In this document: one piece after another, positions 32,091 to 40,246 of the stretch
Layout of the letters: each line of letters starts with the position of its first letter
Numbering within the stretch: the stretch's first letter is position 1
Assembly (NCBI GenBank): GCA_963775635.1
Contig: CAVZJO010000005.1
Location: 26,906 to 90,905, forward strand
Source: JALORV01 sp963775635
GTDB lineage: Bacteria; Pseudomonadota; Gammaproteobacteria; Burkholderiales; Burkholderiaceae_F
Length of the DNA stretch: 64,000 nt
Reading direction: 5' to 3'
Notes under the pieces: generated by a model
The model's database searches: none
What the model was told of the DNA's origin: nothing
Seen by the model: only the letters and a program-made list of their open reading frames with translations
Program-made: the position numbers and the translations under genes

Positions 32091-32130
32091 TCGCCCCCTC
32101 CCCGTCTCTCCCCCGACGGGGGGAGGGAGC
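32091..32130 (+). repeat. GC-rich inverted repeat between livG and livF
   Basis: CGCCCCCTCCCCGTC and GACGGGGGGAGGGAGCG form an imperfect stem around TCTCCCCC. It has no T-tract, so it is not a standard terminator. It resembles the C/G-rich intergenic palindromes seen in many high-GC proteobacteria and could set a livG/livF expression difference or stabilise the upstream mRNA. Confidence 0.55.
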
Positions 32131-32150
32131 GCGCAGTGCGGGAGCGTGGC

Positions 32151-32870
32151 ATGAGCGACATCGTCCTTCGCGTCGCGAAGCTCAAAGTTGCCTACGGTGG
32201 GATCCAGGCCGTCAAGGGCGTCGATCTGGAGATCCGCGGCTCGGAACTGGTGACGCTGATCGGCGCTAACGGTGCGGGCAAGACTTCGACGCTGAAGGCG
32301 ATCACCGGCACGCAGGCGTGGGCCGGCGAGATCGAGTACATGGGACGCACGACACGCGGCCTGGCGTCGTATCAGCTACTCGCGCGGGGCCTGGCCATGG
32401 TGCCCGAAGGTCGTGGCGTGTTCGCGCGCATGTCGGTGACCGAGAACCTGCAGATGGGCGCGTTCGTGCGCCGCGACGATGCGGAGGTCCGGCGCGATAT
32501 CGACGACATGTTCACGACCTTTCCCCGTCTGAAGGAGCGGGCCAAGCAGCTTGCCGGCACGCTGTCGGGCGGCGAACAGCAGATGCTGGCGATGGCGCGC
32601 GCACTGATGAGCCGGCCGAAGCTGCTGCTGCTCGACGAACCGTCGATGGGGCTATCGCCGATCATGGTCGAGAAGATCTTCGAGGTGATCCGCGCGGTGG
32701 CTGCGCGCAAGGTGCCAATGCTGCTGGTCGAGCAGAACGCGCGACTCGCGCTCGAAGCAGCGCAGCGTGCCTACGTGATGGATTCCGGCGTCGTCACGCT
32801 CAACGGCGACGCGCACGAACTGCTGTCGGATCCCAAGGTGCGCGCCGCTTACCTCGGCGAGGCGGCGTGA
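32151..32870 (+). CDS. livF: Branched-chain amino acid ABC transporter ATPase LivF
   Basis: A 239-residue ABC ATPase with Walker A GANGAGKTS, LivF-type LAMVPEGRGVFARMSVTENL, signature LSGGEQQMLAMARAL, and Walker B LLLDEPSMGLSP. It ends DPKVRAAYLGEAA, as usual for LivF. The start at 32151 follows GCGGGAGCGTGGC and places MSDIVLRVAKLKVAYGG at the N-terminus. It is the last gene of the livHMGF operon and is followed by a terminator. Confidence 0.94.
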   Translation: MSDIVLRVAKLKVAYGGIQAVKGVDLEIRGSELVTLIGANGAGKTSTLKAITGTQAWAGEIEYMGRTTRGLASYQLLARGLAMVPEGRGVFARMSVTENLQMGAFVRRDDAEVRRDIDDMFTTFPRLKERAKQLAGTLSGGEQQMLAMARALMSRPKLLLLDEPSMGLSPIMVEKIFEVIRAVAARKVPMLLVEQNARLALEAAQRAYVMDSGVVTLNGDAHELLSDPKVRAAYLGEAA

Positions 32871-32873
32871 CAC

Positions 32874-32897
32874 GGCCGCCTCGAGCGGCCTTCGTTT
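32874..32897 (+). terminator. Hairpin terminator after livF
   Basis: A GGCCGC / GCGGCC stem with a 5-base loop, followed by TTCGTTT, begins three bases past the livF stop. Confidence 0.7.
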
Positions 32898-33039
32898 ACG
32901 GCGCGACCAGGAAACGAGGTGGAATCGTCGGACCCCGCGACCGCGGACCAGCTCGCGAGCGCGCCTGCGCGCAACCGGCTGAAGCGTTACTCTGGCTACT
33001 GTGGACGGTAGACCCGTCAAACATCGAGGAGCATCGCCG

Positions 33040-33456
33040 ATGGCGCACCCGGGTGAGAGGTTTTCTTCCGAGGTCAGGCTGACGCCGGAGGCCGTCAGGG
33101 CGTACGCCCATGCGGCAGGCGACGACAACCCGGTTCATCACGACCCCGGCTTTGCAACGGCGACGCGCTACGGACGACTGATCGCAAGCGGCACTCACAC
33201 GACGGCGCTGCTGCTCGGCCTGACAGCGTCGCACTATTCCAGGGTGGGTGCGATGGTCGGACTGGAGTTCTGGGTTCGCTTCCGGCGACCGATCTATGCC
33301 AATGAAACGATCCGTCTCGAATGGCTGGTCGTCAAGGTCACGCAGAACGAGAAGCTGGGTGGCGACGTCGTCGAGCTGCGCGGCCGCATCCGCGGCCAGG
33401 ATGGCGCGACGGCATTGGGCGCCAAGGGCCGCGTGCTGGTGACGGAGCGGCTCTGA
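33040..33456 (+). CDS. MaoC family (R)-specific enoyl-CoA hydratase-like protein
   Basis: A 138-residue single hot-dog domain of the MaoC family. The hydratase 2 motif AYAHAAGDDNPVHHDPGFA carries the catalytic Asp/His pair. LIASGTHTTALLLGL and FRRPIYANETIRLEW are typical of MaoC dehydratases acting on acyl-CoA or acyl-ACP. The start at 33040 follows GAGGAG at 10 bases. Substrate is unknown. It is encoded alone between the liv operon and the epimerase gene. Confidence 0.87.
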   Translation: MAHPGERFSSEVRLTPEAVRAYAHAAGDDNPVHHDPGFATATRYGRLIASGTHTTALLLGLTASHYSRVGAMVGLEFWVRFRRPIYANETIRLEWLVVKVTQNEKLGGDVVELRGRIRGQDGATALGAKGRVLVTERL

Positions 33457-33493
33457 CCCTCTGCTGGCGGGCGCGGGCCACGCGCGTCGGTTC

Positions 33494-34475
33494 GTGAAGA
33501 TCCTGATCCTCGGCGGCACACAGTTCGTCGGCCGTCACATTGTCGAGGCACTGCTAGCCGCCGGCCACGCACCGACGCTGTTCACGCGGGGGCAGACGCC
33601 CGACCAGCTGCCAACGACCATCGAGCGATTGCGTGGGGATCGCGACCGCGGTCGATCCGGCCTGTGCGCCCTGGCGAATCGTCGGTGGGACACCTGCATC
33701 GACGTCAGCGGCTACACGCCGCGACAGGTTAGAGCCAGCGCCGAATGCCTGCTGCCTGCCGTCGACCACTACGTGTACATCAGCGCGGTGATGGTCTACG
33801 GTGATGCGCAGCAGCGTCCGGTGACCGAAGAGCATCCGCGCGTCGACCCGGGCCGCGAAGAAGAGACGGACGTGAACGGAGAAACCTACGGTCCGTTGAA
33901 AGTTGCCTGCGAAAACCTCGTCGAGCAGATCTACGCCAGCCGCTGCGCCGTACTGCGTCCTCAGATCGTCGTCGGGCCGCACGATCCGTCGGGCCGATTC
34001 ACCTACTGGCTCGAGCGCGCCCGGTTAGGCGGCCAGATGCTGGCACCGGGTGACGGCTCCGATCATTTGCAGATGATCGACGCGCGCGACCTCGCGCGTT
34101 TTGCGACGATCGTGGTCGAGCAGCGATTGAGCGGACCGTTTAATCTCGCCGGCCGGCGGCTCACGTGGTCCCGGTTCATGGAAATCCTCGACGCGCCCGA
34201 CCTGGTCTGGGTCCCGGCCGCGGTTCTACAGTCCGTCGGCGTCACTGAATTCGAACTGCCGCTGTACCGCCGCGAGCGTGGCGCGCTTAGCGGGCTGATG
34301 GACGTCAGCAACGATCGGGCGTGCCGGGCCGGGCTGACGTTGACGCCACTGGCCAGAACGGTCAGCGACATCCGAGCGTGCCTCGAAGCCCAGCGATGTC
34401 GTCCGTGCATTATCTGCGCAGCGCGAGGCGGAACTGATCGCCCTCACCCGCAGCGGCATGCCCTTGTCTCGTTGA
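33494..34475 (+). CDS. NAD-dependent epimerase/dehydratase family protein, frameshifted near its C-terminus
   Basis: An extended-SDR protein whose Rossmann start is ILILGGTQFVGRHIVEALLAAGH, followed by DTCIDVSGYTPRQVR, YVYISAVMVYGD, and ETYGPLKVACENL (the YxxxK active site). The main frame loses sense after SDIRACLEA near 34385. One base on, between about 34381 and 34409, another frame gives ALSAQREAELIALTRSGMPL and stops at 34475, the family-like C-terminus. Without the shift the frame would run to 34549 into the convergent BtuF-like gene. Either a real truncation or a sequence indel. Substrate unknown. Confidence 0.8.
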
Positions 34476-34489
34476 ACCGGGCAGCCAGC

Positions 34490-35281
34490 TCAGGCTTCAC
34501 GGGCCCATTCGGCGAAGAGCCCGTGCAGCTGCTCGACACCGTCGGTTAGCGCCGCAGGCCCGGGTTGCAGGATGTCGCACGATTTTATTTCGAGCAGTCG
34601 GCCGGCGCGCACCGCGGGAGTGTCGACCCACCCGGCACGCGCCGCAACCCGCTCCGGACGAAACTTCTTGCCGCACCAGGAACCGATGATCAGATCCGGC
34701 GCGCGGCGCGCGGGCTCCATGGCATCGCTGATCACGCGGTCGCGCCCCATCTTCTGCCGCGCCAGCTCCGGAAAGATGTCGTCACCGCCGGCGATCGCGA
34801 TGAGTTCGGACACCCACCTGATCGCGCTGATCATCGGGTCGTCCCATTCCTCGAAGTACACACGCGGTCGACGACTCCACGCGGACGCGGTTGCGACCAT
34901 CGAGGTATGGCGCGCTTCGCACGAGGCGATCCACGCGTCTGCACGATCGGTCGCGCCGATCATCGAGGCGACGAGCCGCAGCGTCGCGAAGATCTCCGCC
35001 ACGCTGCGCTGATTGGTCACCAGCACATTCAACCCGGCTCGGATGAGCTTCTCGGCCAGTACCGCCTGCATGTCGGAGAAACCGACGACCAGATCTGGCT
35101 CGAGTTCAAGTATCCGGTCGACGCGACCGTCGAGAAACGCGCTGACGCGCGGCTTTTCCGCTCGCGCCTGTCGGGGACGGACCGTATAGCCGCTGATTCC
35201 GGCGATGCGGTCCTGCTCACCCAGCAGGTACAGCCACTCGGTCGTTTCCTCGGTCAGGCAGACGATGCGCTGCGGGCCCAT
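34490..35281 (-). CDS. Cobalamin-binding protein, BtuF-like
   Basis: A 263-residue type III periplasmic-binding-fold protein of the BtuF/FecB class. Recognisable parts are QRIVCLTEETTEWLYLLGE, the DRILELEPDLVVGFSDMQA helix, and a C-terminal PDLIIGSWCGKKF region. Members bind cobalamin, but no signal peptide is visible, so export is doubtful with this start. The ATG at 35281 was preferred to a TTG two codons earlier. No btuCD genes are adjacent. It fits the B12 theme of the window (riboswitch, btuB, mutase). Confidence 0.8.
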   Translation of the reverse strand: MGPQRIVCLTEETTEWLYLLGEQDRIAGISGYTVRPRQARAEKPRVSAFLDGRVDRILELEPDLVVGFSDMQAVLAEKLIRAGLNVLVTNQRSVAEIFATLRLVASMIGATDRADAWIASCEARHTSMVATASAWSRRPRVYFEEWDDPMISAIRWVSELIAIAGGDDIFPELARQKMGRDRVISDAMEPARRAPDLIIGSWCGKKFRPERVAARAGWVDTPAVRAGRLLEIKSCDILQPGPAALTDGVEQLHGLFAEWAREA

Positions 35282-35372
35282 GCGCAATTGTCACCGAGTG
35301 CGGCCGGTCTTGTCCGCCGTTCGCGGGGCCTGTGACAATGACGCCCGTGCACCGGTTGTCGGAGGAGGACGC

Positions 35373-36068
35373 GTGAAAGTCATCGGCCTGCTAGGTGGCA
35401 TGAGCTGGGAGTCAACGGTTCCCTACTACCGCGAGATCAATGAAGCCGTCCGCGATGCGCTCGGTGGCCTGCACTCGGCGAAGTTGGTGCTCTACAGCGT
35501 TGACTTCCACGACATCGAACAGCTGCAACATGCGGGCGAGTGGAATACCGCCGGCCACCTCGTGGCCGACGCGGCGCGCGCGGTCGAACGCGCCGGAGCG
35601 GATTTCATCGTGCTGTGCACTAACACGATGCACAAGGTCGCCCCGATGATCGAGGCAGCCGTGCGCATACCGCTACTGCACATTGCCGATCCGACGGCCG
35701 AGTCGATCCGCGACGCCGGAGTCTCGACGGTGGGCCTGCTGGCGACCCGCTTCACGATGGAGCAGAGCTTCTACATCGACCGGCTGCGCGAGCACGGCCT
35801 TCAGGTCGTGTTGCCGCACGAGCACGACCGCGCGCTGGTGCACAGGGTGATCTATGAAGAGCTGTGCCTAGGACGCATCGTCGCGAGCTCGCGCGACGAG
35901 TACCGCCGGATCAACGCCGACCTCGTCGCGCGCGGTGCCGAAGGCATCATTCTCGGTTGCACCGAGATCACACTGCTGATCGGGGACAGCGACTCGCCCG
36001 TGCCGCTGTTCGACACGACCCGCATCCATGCGCGCACAGCCGCGGCGTGGGCACTCACAGGATCCTGA
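35373..36068 (+). CDS. Aspartate/glutamate racemase family protein
   Basis: A 231-residue cofactor-independent racemase-fold protein. It starts VIGLLGGMSWESTVPYYREIN and holds the two catalytic cysteine contexts, IVLCTNTMHKVAP and IILGCTEITLL, one per half-domain, as in YgeA/aspartate racemase. It interconverts an amino-acid enantiomer pair, the exact substrate being uncertain. The start is GTG at 35373, supported by GGAGGAGG six bases before it. Divergent from the BtuF-like gene across 91 bases. Confidence 0.88.
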   Translation: MKVIGLLGGMSWESTVPYYREINEAVRDALGGLHSAKLVLYSVDFHDIEQLQHAGEWNTAGHLVADAARAVERAGADFIVLCTNTMHKVAPMIEAAVRIPLLHIADPTAESIRDAGVSTVGLLATRFTMEQSFYIDRLREHGLQVVLPHEHDRALVHRVIYEELCLGRIVASSRDEYRRINADLVARGAEGIILGCTEITLLIGDSDSPVPLFDTTRIHARTAAAWALTGS

Positions 36069-36098
36069 TAAGCAAAGCGGGGCCGGTGCAAAGCAGCG

Positions 36099-37019
36099 TC
36101 AGGCAGCTTCAGCAAGCCGGACGCGCCGCACGCTGACCGCGACCTCCATCCCGCTGAACGCGCTGGGGTCGCCAAACCAGTTGCCGGTCACTGGCGTTGC
36201 TAGCGAGGGATCGCGCGCATAGGCCACGCGGATCAAACTGCTGCCACCGAACAGCGCATTGGTCGGGTCGAACGGCACCCAGCCGGCTCCGGGCAGGTAG
36301 GCGTGCAGCCATGCGTGCGTCGCGCCCGCACCGCTCACGTCCGCCTCCTTGCCCTCGTCCGCGCCCTCGTCCAGGGCGGGGTCATACAGGTAGCCCGAGA
36401 CGAAACGCGCGGCGATGCCGAGACGCCGCACGACCTCGATCATCAACAGCGCGAAATCGCGGCACGAGCCTGCGCCACGCTGCAAGGTTTCTTCCGGCGT
36501 CTGCGTGCCCTCGTCGTCGCGCGACTCGTAGCGGAATCCCGCCTTGATCGACGCGGCAATCGACGTCAGCAGTTCGCGCGTGTCCGGGCGCACGCTGGGC
36601 GCGAGAAACGGTCGGCTCCACTCGAAGAGCCGCCCCTCCGGATCGGGGTAGTGCCGTTCGAGCAGCGCGCCCAGGTCGCGCCGCTCGTCGGCGCTGTAGT
36701 CGAACGGCCAGCGCTGCGCATGCCGCGCGAGCGGCAGTTCGTTGATACCGCGCACGCCGCGATGCGAGACGCGGAAGCTGCAGGCGATCCTCAGTTCGGC
36801 GGCGCTCGACCTAGGTGTCACCAGCGTCACCCAGTTCGACTGCGTGTCCTGCACCCAGTCGATCGTCGACGGCACGTTCGTCTCGACAGACGCGTCGAGT
36901 ACCTGGAGATCGTGGCCCGACCGCGGCCGGAACATGACGCGATGCTGGCCGAAGCGGACTGGCTTCGCATAGCGATAGGTCGTCGTGTGTTGCACCTCGA
37001 GGAAGCGAGCAGCGTTCAT
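36099..37019 (-). CDS. Transglutaminase family protein
   Basis: A 306-residue cysteine-protease-like protein. An N-terminal beta domain (VQHTTTYRYAKPVRFGQHRV) is followed by the transglutaminase core with the catalytic triad visible: C186 in GAGSCRDFALLM, H235 in GATHAWLHAYLPG, D251 in WVPFDPTNA. No signal peptide. Members are probably proteases or amidases, with substrate unknown. It overlaps the stop of the upstream PaiB-family gene by four bases (ATGA), so the pair is translationally coupled. Confidence 0.9.
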   Translation of the reverse strand: MNAARFLEVQHTTTYRYAKPVRFGQHRVMFRPRSGHDLQVLDASVETNVPSTIDWVQDTQSNWVTLVTPRSSAAELRIACSFRVSHRGVRGINELPLARHAQRWPFDYSADERRDLGALLERHYPDPEGRLFEWSRPFLAPSVRPDTRELLTSIAASIKAGFRYESRDDEGTQTPEETLQRGAGSCRDFALLMIEVVRRLGIAARFVSGYLYDPALDEGADEGKEADVSGAGATHAWLHAYLPGAGWVPFDPTNALFGGSSLIRVAYARDPSLATPVTGNWFGDPSAFSGMEVAVSVRRVRLAEAA

Positions 37020-37636
37020 CCGCCCTCCTTCGCCACGTCCGTGGTCCAGCGAGCCAACTGGTGTTCCTTGTCGCCGCCGGCTTGCATCGCCTGCAACACG
37101 CGCGCGCGATCCTCGGCAGGCCGGTTCTGGCTCAGCTTGAACTTCGCCTCGACACGGTCGACCGCGATCGAGAACGCGACGATGCCGCGCTTCATGCCCT
37201 CGCGCCAGGCCTCATCCAGCTCGTCCCACTGGCGGCGGTAGTCGGGATCGTGGCGGTCGATCAGCGCCTTCAGCACCTCTTCCTTGGTCTCGCTGTCGTG
37301 CGTCGGCTCGATCGTTCCGTGAACGTGCACGACCGCGTAGTTCCACGTCGGCACCGCTTTGAGCGTCGAGTACAGCGACGGCGAGACATAGGCGTCGCCG
37401 CCGTGAAAGATCGCCATCACATTCCGGCGTTCGCTCCACGCCTGCCAGTGCGGATTCGCGCGTGCCACGTGCCCCAGCAGGCGCCAGGCGCCCGACTGTT
37501 CGACCAGCAGCAGCGGCAGGTGCGAGACCACTGGTTCGTCGGCCGGCGTGATCAGCGTCGCGAACGGATTGGCACGGATCAGCGCGGCCGCGGGCTCGCG
37601 TTCGCCAACAGCAAAATGCGGCGGGGTGTACAACAT
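37016..37636 (-). CDS. FMN-binding negative transcriptional regulator (PaiB family)
   Basis: A 206-residue split-barrel protein of the PaiB family. The N-terminus MLYTPPHFAVGE, followed by PFATLITPADEPVVSHLPLLL, HVARANPHWQ and VPTWNYAVVHVHG, is diagnostic. PaiB in Bacillus represses sporulation and protease genes, but most relatives are simply FMN-binding proteins, so a regulatory role here is only a family label. It is encoded just downstream of argC and overlaps the transglutaminase gene. Confidence 0.9.
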   Translation of the reverse strand: MLYTPPHFAVGEREPAAALIRANPFATLITPADEPVVSHLPLLLVEQSGAWRLLGHVARANPHWQAWSERRNVMAIFHGGDAYVSPSLYSTLKAVPTWNYAVVHVHGTIEPTHDSETKEEVLKALIDRHDPDYRRQWDELDEAWREGMKRGIVAFSIAVDRVEAKFKLSQNRPAEDRARVLQAMQAGGDKEHQLARWTTDVAKEGG

Positions 37637-37642
37637 GCCGTT

Positions 37643-38593
37643 TCAGCCGAGGCCGGTGGCCTCGGGCAGTCCGAGCATCAGGTTCAGGTTCTGGACCGCC
37701 GCTCCGCTTGCGCCCTTGCCGAGATTGTCGAGCCGCGCGACCAGCACCGCCTGCGCACCCTTCGTGTAGACGAAGATCTGCAGCCGGTTCGTGTCGTTGA
37801 GCGCCTCGGGCTCGAGGAAGGTGCCGTCGCGCAACGCCAAGGTGTCGTTCAGCGGCCTGACCTCGATGAAGTGCTCGCCGGCGTAGAACTCCGCATAGAT
37901 CGCATGCAGCGCAGCGCCGTCGACCGCCTGCGGCAGCGCTACCATCTGCAGTGGGACGTGCACCAGCATGCCCTGGCGGAAATCGCCGACCGACGGGGTA
38001 AAAAGGGGCGCCAGCGCGAGCAGTCCGTGGCGTTGCATCTCGTCAACGTGCTTGTGCTTGCGCGTCAGTCCGTAGCCGCCGTAGGCCTGCGGGCGCGCGC
38101 CGCTCGGCTGCTCGAACGACTCGATCATCTTGCGGCCACCGCCGGAGTATCCGGACACGGCATGCACGGTGACCGGAAAATCCTCGGGCAGCACGCCACG
38201 CTCGCGCAGCGGCCGCACCAGCGCGAGAAAACCGGTCGGATAGCAGCCGGGATTGGAGACACGCCGTGCCGACGCGATCGAACCGCGCTGCTCGCGCGTC
38301 AGCTCGGGAAACCCGTAGACCCAGCCCGGCGCGGTTCGATGCGCAGTGCTGGCGTCGATCACGCGCGTGCGCTCATTGCCGATCAGCGTCACCGTCTCGC
38401 GCGCCGCATCGTCGGGCAGGCACAGAATCACGCAGTCGGCGCGGTTGACGATGGCACGCTTGGCTTCAGTGTCCTTGCGCGCCTCGGATGGCAGGCTCAG
38501 CAGGCTGACGTCGCGGCGCGCCGCCAGCCGCTCGCGGATCTGCAGACCGGTCGTGCCGTGTTCGCCGTCGATGAAGACCGTAGGTGCGCTCAT
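37643..38593 (-). CDS. argC: N-acetyl-gamma-glutamyl-phosphate reductase (type 2)
   Basis: A 316-residue enzyme of arginine biosynthesis that reduces N-acetylglutamyl phosphate to the semialdehyde with NADPH. The short type-2 form is recognised by VFIDGEHGTTGLQIRERLA at the N-terminus, the catalytic cysteine C117 in SNPGCYPTGFL, and HAVSGYSGGGRKMI. The start at 38593 overlaps the upstream acetyltransferase stop by four bases (ATGA). The order is argD, GNAT, argC. Confidence 0.93.
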   Translation of the reverse strand: MSAPTVFIDGEHGTTGLQIRERLAARRDVSLLSLPSEARKDTEAKRAIVNRADCVILCLPDDAARETVTLIGNERTRVIDASTAHRTAPGWVYGFPELTREQRGSIASARRVSNPGCYPTGFLALVRPLRERGVLPEDFPVTVHAVSGYSGGGRKMIESFEQPSGARPQAYGGYGLTRKHKHVDEMQRHGLLALAPLFTPSVGDFRQGMLVHVPLQMVALPQAVDGAALHAIYAEFYAGEHFIEVRPLNDTLALRDGTFLEPEALNDTNRLQIFVYTKGAQAVLVARLDNLGKGASGAAVQNLNLMLGLPEATGLG

Positions 38594-39033
38594 GTCCGTG
38601 CCCCGGGTGCCGTCGCGTAAACGTCGGGATTGTGCCGCTCCATGTGGCGTTGCGGCGTCTCCAGTTCCGTAAAACCGAAGCGGCGGTATAGCCCGTGAGC
38701 ATCGCGGGTGCGCAGCGCCCAGCGGCGCAGGCCCTGCAGTTCGGGATGTTCGATGATCGCACCGATCAGCCGCCGGCCGACGCCCCGTCCACGCGCATGG
38801 GTCGCGACGAAGACATCGCACAGCCATGCGTAGCTCGCGCGATCGGTGACCACCCGTGCGAAGGCGACCTGCTCGCCGCCCGCAATCGCCGAAGCAACCA
38901 GCGAATTCGCGACCGCCCTCTCGAAGACATCGCGCGGCAGTCCTGTCGACCAGTACGCCTCGTTGCTCAGCCAGCCGTAGACCCGGTCGCGGTCGACCTG
39001 CGCAGGATCGAAGGAGATCGTCACAGAGTTCAT
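38590..39033 (-). CDS. GNAT family N-acetyltransferase
   Basis: A 147-residue GNAT acetyltransferase. The acetyl-CoA pyrophosphate loop is VATHARGRGVGRRLIGAII. Before it, YAWLCDVFVA is the beta-4 strand, and GLYRRFGFTEL closes the fold. The acceptor is unknown. It overlaps both argD and argC by four bases each, so it is co-translated with two arginine-biosynthesis enzymes. A role in making or recycling N-acetylated intermediates is possible but unproven. It is too short for a classical ArgA. Confidence 0.88.
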   Translation of the reverse strand: MNSVTISFDPAQVDRDRVYGWLSNEAYWSTGLPRDVFERAVANSLVASAIAGGEQVAFARVVTDRASYAWLCDVFVATHARGRGVGRRLIGAIIEHPELQGLRRWALRTRDAHGLYRRFGFTELETPQRHMERHNPDVYATAPGART

Positions 39034-40220
39034 TTCATCGCCTCCAGCACCTCGTCGAGCAGCGCGGTCATCTGATCGATCTCGTCGAGACCGACATTCA
39101 GTGCGGGCATGAACCGCAGCAGCGACGGTCGCGGGCTATTGAGCAGCAGCGCGGTCGGCGCCAGCGCGCGAGCGGACTCGACGACCTGCGGTCCGATCGC
39201 ACGGCCGAGGTCGAGCGCCTGCAACAGACCGCGGCCGCGACGGCCCGCGAGCCGGTGGCGATCGATCAGCCGGTCGAGCACGGCCTCGAGGTGCGCGGCG
39301 CGGCTGCGCACGCCCGCGAGAAACTCGGCGTCGGCAACGGTCGCCAGCACGGCGTCACCGACGGCCGCCATCAGCGGGTTGCCGCAGTAGGTGCCACCCT
39401 GGTCGCCGTGCTCGAACACCGCTGCGACGGCGCCGCGCGCCAGCAGAGCAGCCAGCGGAACACCACCACCGAGCCCCTTGCCCAGCGTCAGGATGTCGGG
39501 CATCACGCCGGCGTGTTCGCAGGCGAACAGCGCGCCGGTACGCCCGATGCCGGTCTGCACTTCATCGAGAATCAGTAGCAGGCCATGGGCGTCGCACAGC
39601 GAACGCAGCGCGCGCAAAAAGTCGTCGTCGGCCGGAACGACGCCGGCTTCGCCTTGGATCGGTTCGAGCATGATCGCGACGGTGTGTTCGGCGATCAGCG
39701 ACTGCACCGACGCGAGGTCATCTAATTGCGCCTTGACAAACCCGGGCATCGGCGGAGCGAACAGCCGGTCCCAGCCGGGCTTGCCGCTGGCCGCCATCGT
39801 CGCCAGCGTCCGGCCATGGAACGCGTCGGCAAAGGTGATGATTTCGTACGCACCCGCACGATGCAGGCTTCCCCATTTGCGAGCTAGCTTGATCGCGCCC
39901 TCGTTGGCCTCCGCGCCGCTCGAGCACAGAAACACGCGCTCGAGCTTCGACGCCGTGGCCAGCCGCGCCGCGAGCCGCAGCGCGGGCTCGTTATGAAAGG
40001 CCGGACTGGGATTGAGCAGGAGTTGAGACTGCGCGGCGAGCGCCTCGATGGTTTCCGGTGCGCAGTGGCCAAGCGCGTTGACGGCCCAGCCCTGCACGAA
40101 GTCCAGGTAGCGCTTGCCGCGATGATCGGTCAGCCAGGAGCCTCGGCCCTCGACAAACACCAGCGGCGGACGCGCCGCGATGTCCATCAGGGCATCGGTC
40201 TCGTAGGCATCGATCTTCAT
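39030..40220 (-). CDS. argD: Acetylornithine aminotransferase family protein
   Basis: A 396-residue class-III PLP aminotransferase. It has GWAVNALGHCAPETI, CSSGAEANEGAIKLARKW, FHGRTLATMAASG, the Asp motif LILDEVQTGIGRTG, and the PLP-binding lysine K248 in LTLGKGLGGG. Together with the overlapping argC it most likely acts in arginine biosynthesis, converting N-acetylglutamate semialdehyde to N-acetylornithine. AAGGAG precedes the start at 40220. A group II intron remnant ends only about 27 bases upstream, so any promoter must lie within or beyond it. Confidence 0.9.
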   Translation of the reverse strand: MKIDAYETDALMDIAARPPLVFVEGRGSWLTDHRGKRYLDFVQGWAVNALGHCAPETIEALAAQSQLLLNPSPAFHNEPALRLAARLATASKLERVFLCSSGAEANEGAIKLARKWGSLHRAGAYEIITFADAFHGRTLATMAASGKPGWDRLFAPPMPGFVKAQLDDLASVQSLIAEHTVAIMLEPIQGEAGVVPADDDFLRALRSLCDAHGLLLILDEVQTGIGRTGALFACEHAGVMPDILTLGKGLGGGVPLAALLARGAVAAVFEHGDQGGTYCGNPLMAAVGDAVLATVADAEFLAGVRSRAAHLEAVLDRLIDRHRLAGRRGRGLLQALDLGRAIGPQVVESARALAPTALLLNSPRPSLLRFMPALNVGLDEIDQMTALLDEVLEAMK

Positions 40221-40246
40221 CGTTCGCTCCTTCGTGAGTGTCGCGG

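Noticed and set aside
33457..34549. The full-length epimerase frame to 34549
   Set aside because: Its last ~50 codons are Arg/Pro/Cys-rich nonsense and overlap the convergent BtuF-like gene. The neighbouring frame gives a family-like C-terminus ending at 34475.
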